A stretch of 64,000 nucleotides of DNA from Williamsia muralis (GCF_002735905.1 NZ_PEBD01000010.1:1426001-1490000); one strand, 5' to 3'; shown: positions 1 to 9,087, numbered from the stretch's first letter. The notes: a model not told the origin generated them from the sequence alone. Numbers and translations: made by a program.

Positions 1-333
1 GTCGACCGCGACCTGCCGGGCCTGCGAATAGTTCGCAGCGAGATGACGAGCCATGGAGCAGGCGCCGGCGCCGAGATGAAGAACGCGCAGTCGGCTCGAG
101 GCCGGCCAGCGGTCACCGATGAGAGCGGCCATCCACTGCATGTACTCGAAGTCGAGCTGGCTGGGGTCGGAGAGGTTGATGTGAGAACTCTGCACGCCGT
201 TGACGTTCAGTATCCAACCGTCGGTGAGGTGGTCACGAACCAGCTCGCAACTGCCCGTGTCGATCGGGTACACGCCGGGCTGCGGCCCGCCGGAATCGTT
301 GCGGGCCTTGGGTTGTCGCGATGCGCGGCCCAT
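1..333 (-). CDS. spermidine synthase-like protein, N-terminal part (runs off the left edge)
   Basis: The frame opens with ATG at 333-331, 6 nt beyond the stop of the flavoprotein gene, and stays open to base 1, giving 111 residues. The visible part has an N-terminal beta-type segment (DGWILNVNGVQSSHINLSDP) followed by the glycine-rich S-adenosyl-nucleotide binding loop LHLGAGACSMARHLA. That layout is typical of the spermine/spermidine synthase fold. Many actinobacterial members of this family have no proven polyamine activity, so the substrate is unknown. It is probably cotranscribed with the upstream reductase. The catalytic half lies outside the window. Confidence 0.75.
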   Translation of the reverse strand, partial: MGRASRQPKARNDSGGPQPGVYPIDTGSCELVRDHLTDGWILNVNGVQSSHINLSDPSQLDFEYMQWMAALIGDRWPASSRLRVLHLGAGACSMARHLAANYSQARQVAVD

Positions 334-339
334 CAGAGA

Positions 340-1701
340 TCAGTACACATCTCGCAGGTACCGCTTCTCCCGCTTGAGGGTGTTCACGTAGTCCTCCGCG
401 GTCTCCGCATCGAACCCGCCGTGCTCGGCGACCACGTCATGAAGAGCCGAATCCACATCTTTCGCCATCTGCGAGGCGTCGCCGCAGACGTAGAAGTGTG
501 CACCGTCCTCCAGCCAGGTGAACAGGTCGGCGCCGTTCTCCCGCATCCGGTCCTGCACGTAGACCTTCTGCTCCTGGTCCCGCGAAAACGCCAGATCAAG
601 CCGGTCGAGGACGCCGTCGCGGCGGAACTGCACGATCTCGTCTTCGTACATGAAGTCCGTTGCCCGGAACTGGTCCCCGAAGAAGAGCCAGTTGCGTCCC
701 CGAGCGCCCCTGGCCTTGCGTTCGTAGAGGAAGGAGCGGAACGGGGCGACGCCTGTACCCGGGCCCACCATGACCACCGGTACCGAGTCGTCGTCGGGCA
801 GGCGGAACGAGCGGTTCTTCGACAAGAAGACACCGGCCGTGTCGCCCGCCTTGAGCCGGTCCGCGAGGTAGGTCGAGCACTGCCCTCGGCGGTCGCGCTG
901 CGCCGAGCGATACCGAACCGCGGACACGGTCAGATGAACCATGCCCTTGTGTGTCAGTGGGCTCGACGAGATCGAGTAGACCCGATGGGTGAGCGGTCTG
1001 AGGAGTTCGAGCAGCTCGGTCGCGGATATCTCGAGCGCGGGTTCGAGGTCGAGCAGGTCCAGGACATCCTTACCCCACAACCATCCTTCAAGAGCCTCAC
1101 GTTCCTCGGTGGACAGAACGTGATCGAGTTCGGCATCGCGCGATCGTTCGGCCATGAAGTCGATCAGGTCGCGGGTGGGCAGAGAGATCTCGTACTCGTG
1201 TGTCAGGGCGTCCACCAGGGTGAACTCGCCGGCGCGGGTGGTGATCGGTTGGTGCGGATCTGCCCCGATCCTGGTGATCAACGCCGACACCAGGTGCGGG
1301 TCGTTGACCGGTCGGATGCCGAGGCCGTCGCCCGCTTCGTAGTCGATGTCGCTGTCGCCGAGATCGAAGACCACATGACGGACGTCCTTGGCCGAGTCCG
1401 AGCCGCGCAGTGGTCGATTGGCGACGAGCGTGGCGGCATAGGGGTTCTTGCGGGTCCACGGTGACCTTTTCGGCTTGGCCGGGCGGTCTGGGATCTTCTC
1501 GGCGCCGGGTATCTCCGGGGCCGACACCCCGCTGTCGAGCTCGGCGAGTGCCGCTCGGGCGGCGGCCAGAACTGCGTCGCGGTCGGTCGCGACGGCGCCT
1601 TCCGTTGTCGAGCCGGCGTCGAAACCGGCCAGGAAACCCGACAACCACATTCGCTGGTCGCCGGTATGGTCAAGGTCGTCTGGCAGGTTGGTAGTTCTCA
1701 T
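340..1701 (-). CDS. sulfite reductase (NADPH) flavoprotein-like oxidoreductase lacking a flavodoxin domain
   Basis: A 453-residue FAD/NADPH reductase of the CysJ / cytochrome P450 reductase type. The FAD site is RVYSISSS (about residues 240-247), the pyrophosphate-binding motif is GPGTGVAPFR (about 311), the NADPH part has YVCGDA, and the C-terminus ends in an aromatic residue (RDVY). There is no FMN flavodoxin domain; instead a short N-terminal region begins MWLSGFLAGFDAG. It should pass electrons from NADPH to a separate acceptor, perhaps a sulfite or nitrite reductase that is not in this window. The start is ATG 1701 with GGTGAG just upstream; a longer in-frame opening to 1938 has no family-like sequence. 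It is divergent from cobD. The true electron acceptor is unknown. Confidence 0.8.
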   Translation of the reverse strand: MRTTNLPDDLDHTGDQRMWLSGFLAGFDAGSTTEGAVATDRDAVLAAARAALAELDSGVSAPEIPGAEKIPDRPAKPKRSPWTRKNPYAATLVANRPLRGSDSAKDVRHVVFDLGDSDIDYEAGDGLGIRPVNDPHLVSALITRIGADPHQPITTRAGEFTLVDALTHEYEISLPTRDLIDFMAERSRDAELDHVLSTEEREALEGWLWGKDVLDLLDLEPALEISATELLELLRPLTHRVYSISSSPLTHKGMVHLTVSAVRYRSAQRDRRGQCSTYLADRLKAGDTAGVFLSKNRSFRLPDDDSVPVVMVGPGTGVAPFRSFLYERKARGARGRNWLFFGDQFRATDFMYEDEIVQFRRDGVLDRLDLAFSRDQEQKVYVQDRMRENGADLFTWLEDGAHFYVCGDASQMAKDVDSALHDVVAEHGGFDAETAEDYVNTLKREKRYLRDVY

Positions 1702-1787
1702 TAGCTCACCATTGTTCGTGATGTCGGAACCAGTGCCCCGGGGTGGGCCGGGCGCCGCTGCGTCGTTGAAGCGGCACCAAGCAGGAA

Positions 1788-1801
1788 TGAGGGTACCCTC
1801 A
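1788..1801. promoter_or_regulatory. perfect 14-bp palindrome TGAGGGTACCCTCA between divergent genes
   Basis: This perfect inverted repeat lies 87 bp before the reductase start and 51 bp before the cobD start, so it could be an operator for either or both. It has even symmetry and does not match the odd-centred DtxR/IdeR iron box, so no regulator is named. Confidence 0.4.
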
Positions 1802-1851
1802 CTTGCTGTGATCGCCGGGCGCGCCTCACCAAGTCCTAGGATGAGCACACC

Positions 1852-2775
1852 ATGGTGACTGCTGGCTGGGACCGCGCCCTCGGGCTGACCGCGGGATATC
1901 TCCTCGACCGCATCTTCGGCGACCCGATGCGCTATCACCCGGTGGCCGGCATGGGTATCGCCGCGGGAAGGCTCGAGAGCATCCTGTATCGCGATTCACG
2001 TTGGGCCGGAACCGTGTTCACCGTCACTTGCGTGGGAGTGGTCACTGGTGCGGGCATGATGGGCCGCCGCACCGGGGTGCTGCCGACGGCGCTGATCACC
2101 TGGGCGACCTTGGGCGGAACCTCCCTGACGTCGGTGGGCGAGCGTCTGGCCGACTCGCTGGCGTCCGACGACCTCGAGGGCGCCCGGGCGTTGATACCCA
2201 GTCTGTGCGGGCGTGACCCGAACAGTCTCGACGCAGACGGGATGGCACGCGCCGCGCTCGAGTCCGTCGCCGAGAACACCTCGGATGCAACAGTGGGCCC
2301 GCTCGTCTGGGGAGCGATCGCCGGGATCCCGGGACTGCTGGCGTACCGGATGATCAACACGCTCGATGCGATGGTCGGATATCGCAACAGCAGGTACTCC
2401 AACTTCGGCTGGGCAAGCGCTCGACTCGACGACGCGGCGAACTTCCTGCCCGCCCGCCTGACCGCAGTCCTGGTGGTGGCGCTCGGTGACGACAGGGCCG
2501 GGGCGGCCACCGCTGTGCGTCGGGACGCATCGGCACATCCCAGTCCCAATGCGGGTGTGGTCGAGGCCTCGTTCGCGGGAGCACTCGGCGTGAAGCTCGG
2601 TGGTGTCACGGTCTACCGGCACCGGACCGAGATTCGCCCGACGCTGGGCGACGGTCGCGCTCCCACCGGCCGCGACCTGTACCGCGCCGCGGGGTTGTCG
2701 CGGCGGGTGCAGATCGGCGCCCTAGCGACCGTAGCGGTCGGACAGCTTGTCGTCCGGCGCGCTCGTCGGCCCTGA
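1852..2775 (+). CDS. cobD: adenosylcobinamide-phosphate synthase (CobD/CbiB)
   Basis: A 307-residue integral membrane enzyme that joins (R)-1-amino-2-propanol phosphate to adenosylcobyric acid, closing the corrin side chain in cobalamin synthesis. Family hallmarks are DRIFGDPMRYHPVAGMG near the N-terminus, SVAENTSDATVGPL, and NTLDAMVGYRNSRY in the centre. The length is normal for the family. A TAGGAT -10-like box sits 9 nt before the ATG at 1852, and a GTG follows immediately at 1855. The 3' end overlaps the convergent SURF1 gene by 54 nt. Its aminopropanol phosphate substrate is made by the CobC-type decarboxylase encoded at 6067-7134. Confidence 0.93.
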   Translation: MVTAGWDRALGLTAGYLLDRIFGDPMRYHPVAGMGIAAGRLESILYRDSRWAGTVFTVTCVGVVTGAGMMGRRTGVLPTALITWATLGGTSLTSVGERLADSLASDDLEGARALIPSLCGRDPNSLDADGMARAALESVAENTSDATVGPLVWGAIAGIPGLLAYRMINTLDAMVGYRNSRYSNFGWASARLDDAANFLPARLTAVLVVALGDDRAGAATAVRRDASAHPSPNAGVVEASFAGALGVKLGGVTVYRHRTEIRPTLGDGRAPTGRDLYRAAGLSRRVQIGALATVAVGQLVVRRARRP

Positions 2776-3627
2776 GCCGATCGGCCCACGCGCCTCCGAA
2801 TGGACCACTGACCCGGTGGACGACGCGGCGAGTGCCTCCCGCGTCCGGCGGCCCCGCTCGCGTGGCTTCTTGGGTATCGGGGCGCCGGTCTTCGCAGCTC
2901 GCCGCTGCTTGACCTCCGACCACACGAAGTAGCCCAGCCCCAGCGGTGCCATCACACCGAAGGCAAGCCATTGCAACCCATAAGAGAGATAAGGGCCTGA
3001 ATCGAGCTGGGGGAGATCGATGACTCCGAGTCCACCGGGTTGGTCGTCGGTCAGCTGGAGGTATCCGGCGGCCAAAGGCACGTCGACGGCACGGCCGAGG
3101 ACCTCCGGGTCGATCGAATAGACCTGTGTGGCGCCGGCCTCGGTACGCGGCTCACGCCCCGGACTGGTTCCCTCCGCCGCACGGATGCGAGCGACCAGCG
3201 CGACCTGCTCGGACGGCGGCGGGGTTATCGGAGGCAAGGCCGTGCCCTGAACAGGCTTCACGTATCCGCGGTTGACCAGGTAGGTGTCACCGGACTCGGC
3301 CGCGAAAGGGGTGAGCACCTCATAGGCGGGCGACCCTTCGATGGAGCGCAGCCGGACCACTGCCTGCTTGTCCGGCAAGTACCTGCCGGTGACCGAGACA
3401 CGGCTCCATTCGGCGTCCTCGACCGGCCGACCATCTTGATAGAGGTCGCCGATCGGAACGGGCTGAGACGACTCCGCTCGTTTGATGAGGTCGTTCTGAT
3501 GCTCGGTGCGTGAGTTCTTACCCAGCTGCCACGGGGCCAGCACCCAGAAACACGCGACGGCGAACGCGATCACCACGATGGCAAGCGCGATCCATCCGGG
3601 ACGCAGGAAGTTTCGCAGGACACGCAC
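2722..3627 (-). CDS. SURF1 family cytochrome oxidase biogenesis protein
   Basis: A 301-residue protein with the SURF1 plan: an N-terminal membrane helix (GWIALAIVVIAFAVACFWVL), the family motif APWQLGKN, a large extracytoplasmic domain (VSVTGRYLPDKQ, YLVNRGYV), and a second helix near the C-terminus (LSYGLQWLAFGVMAPLGLGYF) followed by a basic tail. SURF1 proteins help assemble aa3-type oxidase, whose structural genes are at 48.2-55 kb. The start is GTG 3627; TACCGT lies exactly 6 nt upstream, which supports a leaderless mRNA. The gene overlaps the 3' end of cobD tail to tail. Confidence 0.9.
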   Translation of the reverse strand: MRVLRNFLRPGWIALAIVVIAFAVACFWVLAPWQLGKNSRTEHQNDLIKRAESSQPVPIGDLYQDGRPVEDAEWSRVSVTGRYLPDKQAVVRLRSIEGSPAYEVLTPFAAESGDTYLVNRGYVKPVQGTALPPITPPPSEQVALVARIRAAEGTSPGREPRTEAGATQVYSIDPEVLGRAVDVPLAAGYLQLTDDQPGGLGVIDLPQLDSGPYLSYGLQWLAFGVMAPLGLGYFVWSEVKQRRAAKTGAPIPKKPRERGRRTREALAASSTGSVVHSEARGPIGSGPTSAPDDKLSDRYGR

Positions 3628-3814
3628 ATCACCACGGTACCGAGTCCACCCACCAGGTCCGACACGGTGTCGTGTCCGATTCCCAGATCGGCCATGTCCG
3701 ACGCGGCCGGACCAGCGACTACTCTCAACGCAGTGGGACGGTGCAAAAACTGCGGTCCGCCCGGCGACGGGCCGGCATCACGCCGTCATCATCACCACGA
3801 GGGGAGCGTCACCA

Positions 3815-4858
3815 ATGCGCGATCTGGTCTGCCGTAAGTGTGGTCAGCGACTGTCGTTCGAGAACACGTTGTGCCTGAACTGCAAGAGCCCGCTCGGATT
3901 CCACATGCCGACGCGCACCATGTATGTACTCGACGACGAGGCGACCGCCGAACTCGACGGACAAAAGCTGGTGCGATGCGCCAACTTCGCGCTCATCTCC
4001 TGCAACTGGATCATCCCGGAAGTCGAACCCGGCACGAAAACACCTGCGGGCGAACCAAATCCGTCGACTCTGTGCGAGTCATGCCGGCTCACGCGAACGC
4101 GGCCCGCCGACACCGACACCACCGCGATGGAGGCATTCGGCGTTGCCGAGACCAACAAACGGCGGGTGATCCTCGAACTGGACGAGCTGGGGCTTCCCAT
4201 CCGGGGCCGCGACGTGGACCCCGACACGGGCCTCGCATTCGATCTGCTGTCCAGCGCCGAGAACCCGGTCATCACCGGACACGCCAGCGGGGTGGTGACC
4301 CTCGACCTCGCAGAGGGCGACGATGTGCACCGCGAGCAGTTGCGGGTGTCGATGGACGAGCCCTATCGCACCCTGATCGGACACTTTCGTCACGAGATCG
4401 GGCACTACTACCAGATGGTCCTGGTCGGCTCAGGTGAACACCGGGAACGCTTCGAGGAATTGTTCGGAGACCCGGACGAGGACTACCAGGCGGCACTCGA
4501 CCGCCACTACGGCGACGGACCCCCGACGGACTGGCGGCGAAACTACGTCTCCTCCTACGCCACGATGCACCCCGCCGAGGACTGGGCCGAGACGTTCGCG
4601 CACTACCTGCACATCCGCGACACCCTCGACACCGCTGCGGCATTCGCGATGGCGCCGGCAGGTGCCACCCTCGACAGCGTGTTGCTCGGTGATGTGGGAT
4701 TCGACCAGATCATCGACCTGTGGCTACCACTGACGTGGGCGCTCAACCAGATCAACCGATCGATGGGGCATCAGGATCTGTACCCGTTCGTGCTCCCGCA
4801 ACAGGTGTTGTCGAAGATGCGCTTCATCCACGGACTGATCGCACCGGCCGTGCTCTGA
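3815..4858 (+). CDS. zinc-ribbon protein with a putative zinc metallopeptidase domain
   Basis: A 347-residue protein. The N-terminus carries a zinc ribbon (C6-x2-C9 and C20-x2-C23) and a second cysteine set (C55, C63, C87-x2-C90). The C-terminal two thirds carries HEIGH at residues 193-197, an HExxH zinc protease signature, inside RHEIGHYYQ. This matches the 'putative zinc-binding metallopeptidase' family (Peptidase_Mx type). No signal peptide is visible, so it is probably cytoplasmic. The start is ATG 3815, preceded by GAGGGGA at a good distance; the frame remains open upstream but without family-like sequence. It is convergent with ptpA and is not at this place in M. tuberculosis. Substrate unknown. 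Confidence 0.82.
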   Translation: MRDLVCRKCGQRLSFENTLCLNCKSPLGFHMPTRTMYVLDDEATAELDGQKLVRCANFALISCNWIIPEVEPGTKTPAGEPNPSTLCESCRLTRTRPADTDTTAMEAFGVAETNKRRVILELDELGLPIRGRDVDPDTGLAFDLLSSAENPVITGHASGVVTLDLAEGDDVHREQLRVSMDEPYRTLIGHFRHEIGHYYQMVLVGSGEHRERFEELFGDPDEDYQAALDRHYGDGPPTDWRRNYVSSYATMHPAEDWAETFAHYLHIRDTLDTAAAFAMAPAGATLDSVLLGDVGFDQIIDLWLPLTWALNQINRSMGHQDLYPFVLPQQVLSKMRFIHGLIAPAVL

Positions 4859-4874
4859 CTGCGGGGGTACGGGG

Positions 4875-5339
4875 TCAGCGGCGTTCGCGCACCCACGCCA
4901 GGAGCCCCGGGACGGCGGCCTCGATCTGCTGACGAACGGTGGCGAAACCGTCGTCCGATCCGTAGTACGGGTCGGCGACATCCGGCCCATCGGCGTCGGG
5001 GTCGAAGCTGCGCAGCAGCCGGGCGCGTTCGCCGACGCCCTGTTCCTGCAGTGCACGCAGATGTCCGCTGTCCATCGCCAGCAACAAGTCGGCTCCGAGG
5101 TGCTCGGGTCCGATCTGGGCTGCGGTGTGGTCGTCGTCGTACCCGGCCGAGGTCAATTCGGTACGGGCTCTGAGATCGGCGGGATCGCCGACATGCCAGT
5201 GCCCCGTTCCGCAACTGGACACCCGGACCTGGTCCGCGAGCCCGGCCTCGTCGAGCGCATGCCGGAAGATGTTCTGCCCCATGGGTGAGCGGCAGATGTT
5301 CCCGGTGCAGACGAAGGTGACGTGCAGGCGTTCAGGCAT
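4875..5339 (-). CDS. ptpA: low-molecular-weight protein tyrosine phosphatase, PtpA-like
   Basis: A 154-residue cysteine phosphatase. The phosphate loop is C11-TGNI-C16-R17-S, the same residue numbering as M. tuberculosis PtpA, and the general-acid loop is DPYYG near residue 120. It hydrolyses phosphotyrosine on proteins. ATG 5339 lies inside the last codons of the upstream ptkA-like gene (8-nt overlap), so the two are translationally coupled. In M. tuberculosis the counterparts are Rv2234 (PtpA) and Rv2232 (PtkA, which phosphorylates PtpA). In this probably free-living organism the role is more likely general signalling than virulence. Confidence 0.88.
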   Translation of the reverse strand: MPERLHVTFVCTGNICRSPMGQNIFRHALDEAGLADQVRVSSCGTGHWHVGDPADLRARTELTSAGYDDDHTAAQIGPEHLGADLLLAMDSGHLRALQEQGVGERARLLRSFDPDADGPDVADPYYGSDDGFATVRQQIEAAVPGLLAWVRERR

Positions 5340-6036
5340 GGAGCAACTCGCGGAGCTGGTCCACCGATTCCACAGCCCATGCCGCGTCGGTGTGTTCGTC
5401 GGACACCGCATACCCCCACCGCACGAACACCGCCGGAATGCCGTACTCGGCCGAACCGTGGACGTCATGCGAACGGTCGCCGATCATCACCACCGCGTGA
5501 TCGGAGACGTCGGTGATCCCCAGGGAGGCCAGTGCGTGCCCGATCACGTCAGATTTGCTGCGCCGTGAGCCGTCGTCGGATGCCCCCGCGATGTACTCGA
5601 AGTGCTTGTCCAGGCCGAAGTGCTCGAGGATCCGCCGGGCGGTGGCCTGATTCTTGGAGGTCGCCACCGCGAGCCTGCGGCCGGATGCGGACAGGTCGTC
5701 GAGGAGTCCATCCATACCGTCGAACACCGAGTTCTCCAACCAGCCGACGCTGACGTACCGCTCGCGGTACGCCTTCATCGCGGCATCGACGGTGGGTTCG
5801 TCGAGGTCCAGCCGCCGAAGGCTGTCGATCATCGGCGGCCCCGCGATCCCCGCGACCACCGACTCATCGGGTTGCGGTGCACCCACGGTGTCGAGGGCAT
5901 GGCGAAAACTCTTCTCGATGCCCGCGAACGAATCGGTGATGGTGCCGTCGAGGTCGAACAGGAGCACCGTCGACGCGGCGGCCGGGTCGGGCAGATCGGC
6001 GGGGTCGGGAAGGCTGGTATCGATGCGCGAACTCAC
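5332..6036 (-). CDS. ptkA: HAD-fold protein, PtkA-type tyrosine kinase or phosphoglycolate phosphatase-like
   Basis: A 234-residue HAD-superfamily protein. Motif I is LFDLDGTITDS (D28 and D30), motif II is VATSKN, and the C-terminal part has VMIGDRSHDVHGS, the acidic Mg site. By sequence alone it would be called a Gph-like phosphatase. By its position upstream of and overlapping ptpA it matches the mycobacterial PtkA, a HAD-fold protein reported to act as a tyrosine kinase. Which activity holds here is not decided by sequence. The start is GTG 6036, with CAGGAT 6 nt upstream. Only 30 bp separate it from the divergent cobC start. Confidence 0.78.
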   Translation of the reverse strand: MSSRIDTSLPDPADLPDPAAASTVLLFDLDGTITDSFAGIEKSFRHALDTVGAPQPDESVVAGIAGPPMIDSLRRLDLDEPTVDAAMKAYRERYVSVGWLENSVFDGMDGLLDDLSASGRRLAVATSKNQATARRILEHFGLDKHFEYIAGASDDGSRRSKSDVIGHALASLGITDVSDHAVVMIGDRSHDVHGSAEYGIPAVFVRWGYAVSDEHTDAAWAVESVDQLRELLHA

Positions 6037-6066
6037 CAGTCCATCCTGCCCGTAGGCTCGACAACT

Positions 6067-7134
6067 GTGAAATCGCCAAGCGCACCGACCGGGGGAGAAC
6101 ACCGAGTTGCTGCAGGACAACTGCTCACGGACCTTGCCCGTCACGGCGACCGTGACGTCGAGCCCGGACTCGTCGACTTCGCGGTCAACGTGCGTGGCAC
6201 CACCCCCGACTTCCTACTTCGAGCGCTGACTGCCCGCATCGATGACCTCGCCCGCTATCCCGGGGTCGACGATGAGCGACGGGCCGGGGAGGCCATCGCC
6301 AGGCATCACCGCCGCGACCCGTCCGAGGTGATGTTGCTGGCCGGGGCCGCAGAGGGATTCGCGCTGCTGCCGCAGTTGCAGCCCCGGCTGGCGGCTCTTC
6401 TGCAACCCTCGTTCACCGAACCCGAGCGCGCCTTGCGCGCAGCGGACGTCGCGATCGAGCAGGTGGTGCTCCCGCCGCCGTGGAACCTCGACCCCGATCT
6501 CGTGCCCGAGGCCGCCGACCTGGTGGTGCTGGGCAACCCCACCAATCCCACGTCCGTGCTCCACCCCCGCGCGGCGATCGACGCCCTGCGACGTCCCGGT
6601 CGCGTCGTCGTGGTGGATGAGGCGTTCGCCGACATCGTGCCCGGGGAGCCAGAGAGCCTCGCCGGTGATCGTCTCGACGGTGTGCTGGTTCTGCGGAGCA
6701 TCACGAAGACATTTGCACTCGCGGGGCTGCGCGCCGGCTACCTCCTGGGTGACCCTCTGTTGCTGCGCCGGTTGGCCCGGGCCCGACCGCACTGGCCGCT
6801 GGGGACGTTGCAGCTGGTCGCGCTCGAGGTGTGTGCGGGCCCCGCGGGTGCTGGGTACGCGGCGGCGCAGGCTGCCGAGGTACAGGCGCATCGCGCCTCG
6901 ATGATCGCGGCACTGCGGAAAGCAGGTGTCGAGGTGATGGGACGGCCTTCGGCGTCGTTTGTCACGATCGCCGTCCCGAACGGCACTGCGTTCAAGGAAC
7001 GGCTGCGCGATCATGGGTATGCGGTGCGCAGCTGCGCCAACTTCGTGGGGATGGGGCCGGACATGCTCCGGCTCGCGGTCCGCGACGAGAGCGCTGTCTC
7101 CGGGTTGATCGCTGCGATCGGAAAGGTGGGCTGA
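6067..7134 (+). CDS. cobC: threonine-phosphate decarboxylase-like aminotransferase (CobC, Rv2231c type)
   Basis: A 355-residue fold-type I PLP enzyme related to histidinol-phosphate aminotransferase. It has [17 protein letters not shown], and the PLP lysine motif [15 protein letters not shown]. Members beside cobalamin genes decarboxylate L-threonine O-3-phosphate to aminopropanol phosphate, the substrate of CobD. The start is GTG 6067; TAGGCT (6053-6058) lies 8 nt upstream and there is no Shine-Dalgarno, so it is probably leaderless. Its stop overlaps the next start in TGATG, making it the first gene of a four-gene run. Histidinol-phosphate aminotransferase activity is a less likely alternative. 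Confidence 0.85.
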   Translation: MKSPSAPTGGEHRVAAGQLLTDLARHGDRDVEPGLVDFAVNVRGTTPDFLLRALTARIDDLARYPGVDDERRAGEAIARHHRRDPSEVMLLAGAAEGFALLPQLQPRLAALLQPSFTEPERALRAADVAIEQVVLPPPWNLDPDLVPEAADLVVLGNPTNPTSVLHPRAAIDALRRPGRVVVVDEAFADIVPGEPESLAGDRLDGVLVLRSITKTFALAGLRAGYLLGDPLLLRRLARARPHWPLGTLQLVALEVCAGPAGAGYAAAQAAEVQAHRASMIAALRKAGVEVMGRPSASFVTIAVPNGTAFKERLRDHGYAVRSCANFVGMGPDMLRLAVRDESAVSGLIAAIGKVG

Positions 7135-8264
7135 TGACGGCTCTTGCAGACGTGATCGACGTACTCGAACGGGCATACCCCGTACGGCTCGCCGAGGACT
7201 GGGACTCGGTGGGTCTGGTGTGTGGTGACCCCGCCGACACGGTGGGTTCGGTGCTCTGCTGCGTGGACGTGACCGACGCGGTGGTCGACCTCGCCGTGGC
7301 CGGTGGGGTCGACCTCATCGTGGCCCACCACCCGCTGCTCCTCCGTGGCGTCGACACGGTGGGCGCTCATACCCCCAAGGGCCGGCTCATCCACCGGCTG
7401 ATCCGGAACGGGTGCGCGCTGTACACCGCACACACCAATGCGGACTCGGCATCCCCGGGAGTGTCGGACGCGTTGGCCGGCGCGCTCGGACTGACCGACC
7501 TGCGGCCGCTCGACCCGAAACCTGCTGCGGCCATGGACAAGTGGTCGGTGTTCGTTCCTGCCGCCGAAGCCGCCTCCGTACGAGAAGCGATGTTCGCTGC
7601 CGGAGCCGGCCAGATCGGGGAGTACAGCCACTGCTGCTGGAGTACGTCCGGAACCGGACAATTCCTTCCCAGCGCAGATGCCGACCCGGCGGTCGGTGCG
7701 CGCGGTGAGCTGACCCAGGTTGCCGAAGACCGTGTCGAAATGGTTGCACGCAGATCGGTGCGCGCAACCGTTCTCGGCGCGCTGCGAGCAGCCCATCCTT
7801 ACGAGGAACCGGCCTTCGATCTCATCGAGCCGGCCGCAGGGATCAGTGGTGAGGGACTCGGCAGGGTAGGTGAGCTCGCCGAACCGCTGAGGCTGGGCGC
7901 GTTCACCAAGCTCGTCGCCGACGCCCTGCCCGTGTCGACGTCAGGGGTACGCGCCGCCGGTGATCCCGAACAGCCGGTCCGGACCGTTGCGGTCTGCGGT
8001 GGAGCGGGCGATTCGCTGCTCAGGGCCGCGCGGGCCGCGAAAGCGGACGTCTACGTGACGGGGGATCTACGCCACCACCCGGTCGACGAACATCTCCGCG
8101 GGGGTGGTCCGGCGCTCATCGACGCAGGCCACTGGAGCACGGAGTTCCCTTGGTGCGAGCAGGTTGTCGATCTCCTGGGTGACGAGCTGCCCGGGCTCTC
8201 GGCCACCGTGTTCGCCAACCCTACTGATCCATGGACCGTCCATCGAGGGGGTCACGGCGGATGA
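7134..8264 (+). CDS. NIF3-like dinuclear metal-centre protein (Rv2230c type)
   Basis: A 376-residue NIF3/YbgI family protein, longer than the 250-residue forms because it has an inserted domain in the middle (about residues 120-230), as is usual in actinobacteria. Metal-binding signatures are [10 protein letters not shown] near residue 65 and [10 protein letters not shown] near the C-terminus. It overlaps the cobC stop (TGATG) and so is translated from the same message. Some members are annotated GTP cyclohydrolase I type 2; the true function of the family is unsettled. Confidence 0.9.
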   Translation: MTALADVIDVLERAYPVRLAEDWDSVGLVCGDPADTVGSVLCCVDVTDAVVDLAVAGGVDLIVAHHPLLLRGVDTVGAHTPKGRLIHRLIRNGCALYTAHTNADSASPGVSDALAGALGLTDLRPLDPKPAAAMDKWSVFVPAAEAASVREAMFAAGAGQIGEYSHCCWSTSGTGQFLPSADADPAVGARGELTQVAEDRVEMVARRSVRATVLGALRAAHPYEEPAFDLIEPAAGISGEGLGRVGELAEPLRLGAFTKLVADALPVSTSGVRAAGDPEQPVRTVAVCGGAGDSLLRAARAAKADVYVTGDLRHHPVDEHLRGGGPALIDAGHWSTEFPWCEQVVDLLGDELPGLSATVFANPTDPWTVHRGGHGG

Positions 8265-8343
8265 GGGCGGCGGGAGCTGAACCGAGTGGGTTGTCGCAGA
8301 CCGCGTACGGTTGCACATCCATGCATCAAACGAAAGGGCACTG

Positions 8344-9087
8344 GTGAAAGCAGACCCGGCCGGCCAACGACTCATGTTGGACATCGCCGACATCGATGCC
8401 GAATTGCACCGCATCGCGCATCGGCGGGCAGTCCTTCCAGAGAACGCCGAGTTGAGCAGGCTTGCCGAACAGCTACAGACCCAGCGCGACGAGGCAATCC
8501 GCGCCCAGATCGCCGCCGAAGACCTGCTGCGTGAATCGCGTCGGCTCGACAACGAGATCAACTCGATGTCGATGCGCGAGGCCAAGGACAACCAGCAGTT
8601 GGCGGCAGGCAATCTGCCTGCCAAGGCACTGACCGAACTCGAGCACGAGGTCGCCGGATTGATCCGTCGACGGTCCAATCTCGAGGACGAGATGCTCGAG
8701 GTGATGGAGCAGCAGGAAGCGGTCAGCGCGGACGAGCAGCGCGCATCGGCGATGACGGCCCACACCCAACGGCTGATCGACGACGCCACGGCTCGCCGCG
8801 AGGTCGCGTTGGCAGAGATCGCGGAGGCAGAGGCGGCGGCGCAGACCAAACGTGACGCGCTGCTCGAACACGCCGACGCCGCTCTCATGGCGATCTACGA
8901 CCGGCAGACGAAAGCGGGACGGGTCGGAGCCGGATTGCTCCGGGCCGGACGTTGCGGCGGATGCCGCATGGAGTTCGACCGCGGTCTGCTAGGCCGCATC
9001 GCCGCCACCCCGGCCGATGAGGTCGTCCGATGCGACGAGTGTGGCGCAATCCTGGTACGTACCAACGAATCCGGTCTGACCCGGTAA
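8344..9087 (+). CDS. coiled-coil protein with C4 zinc ribbon (Rv2229c type)
   Basis: A 247-residue protein. A long charged coiled coil (about residues 10-190, rich in Ala, Glu, Arg and Gln) is followed by a zinc ribbon with CGGC and CDECG (about 202-240). The family is conserved beside NIF3 and the RNase H-phosphatase gene across mycolic-acid bacteria and is predicted to bind nucleic acid; its function is not known. The start is GTG 8344 with AAAGGG a few bases upstream; the ATG 33 nt further upstream lacks a ribosome site. It lies 79 nt after the NIF3 gene, and 75 nt before the next gene. Confidence 0.87.
   Translation: MKADPAGQRLMLDIADIDAELHRIAHRRAVLPENAELSRLAEQLQTQRDEAIRAQIAAEDLLRESRRLDNEINSMSMREAKDNQQLAAGNLPAKALTELEHEVAGLIRRRSNLEDEMLEVMEQQEAVSADEQRASAMTAHTQRLIDDATARREVALAEIAEAEAAAQTKRDALLEHADAALMAIYDRQTKAGRVGAGLLRAGRCGGCRMEFDRGLLGRIAATPADEVVRCDECGAILVRTNESGLTR

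Noticed and set aside
43-1464. A long open frame on the plus strand opposite the flavoprotein gene
   Set aside because: It is the shadow of a GC-rich coding region; the minus-strand protein has clear FAD and NADPH motifs.
1786-1803. DtxR/IdeR iron box
   Set aside because: The palindrome is even-centred and lacks the TTAGGTTAG half-site; a different regulator is more likely.
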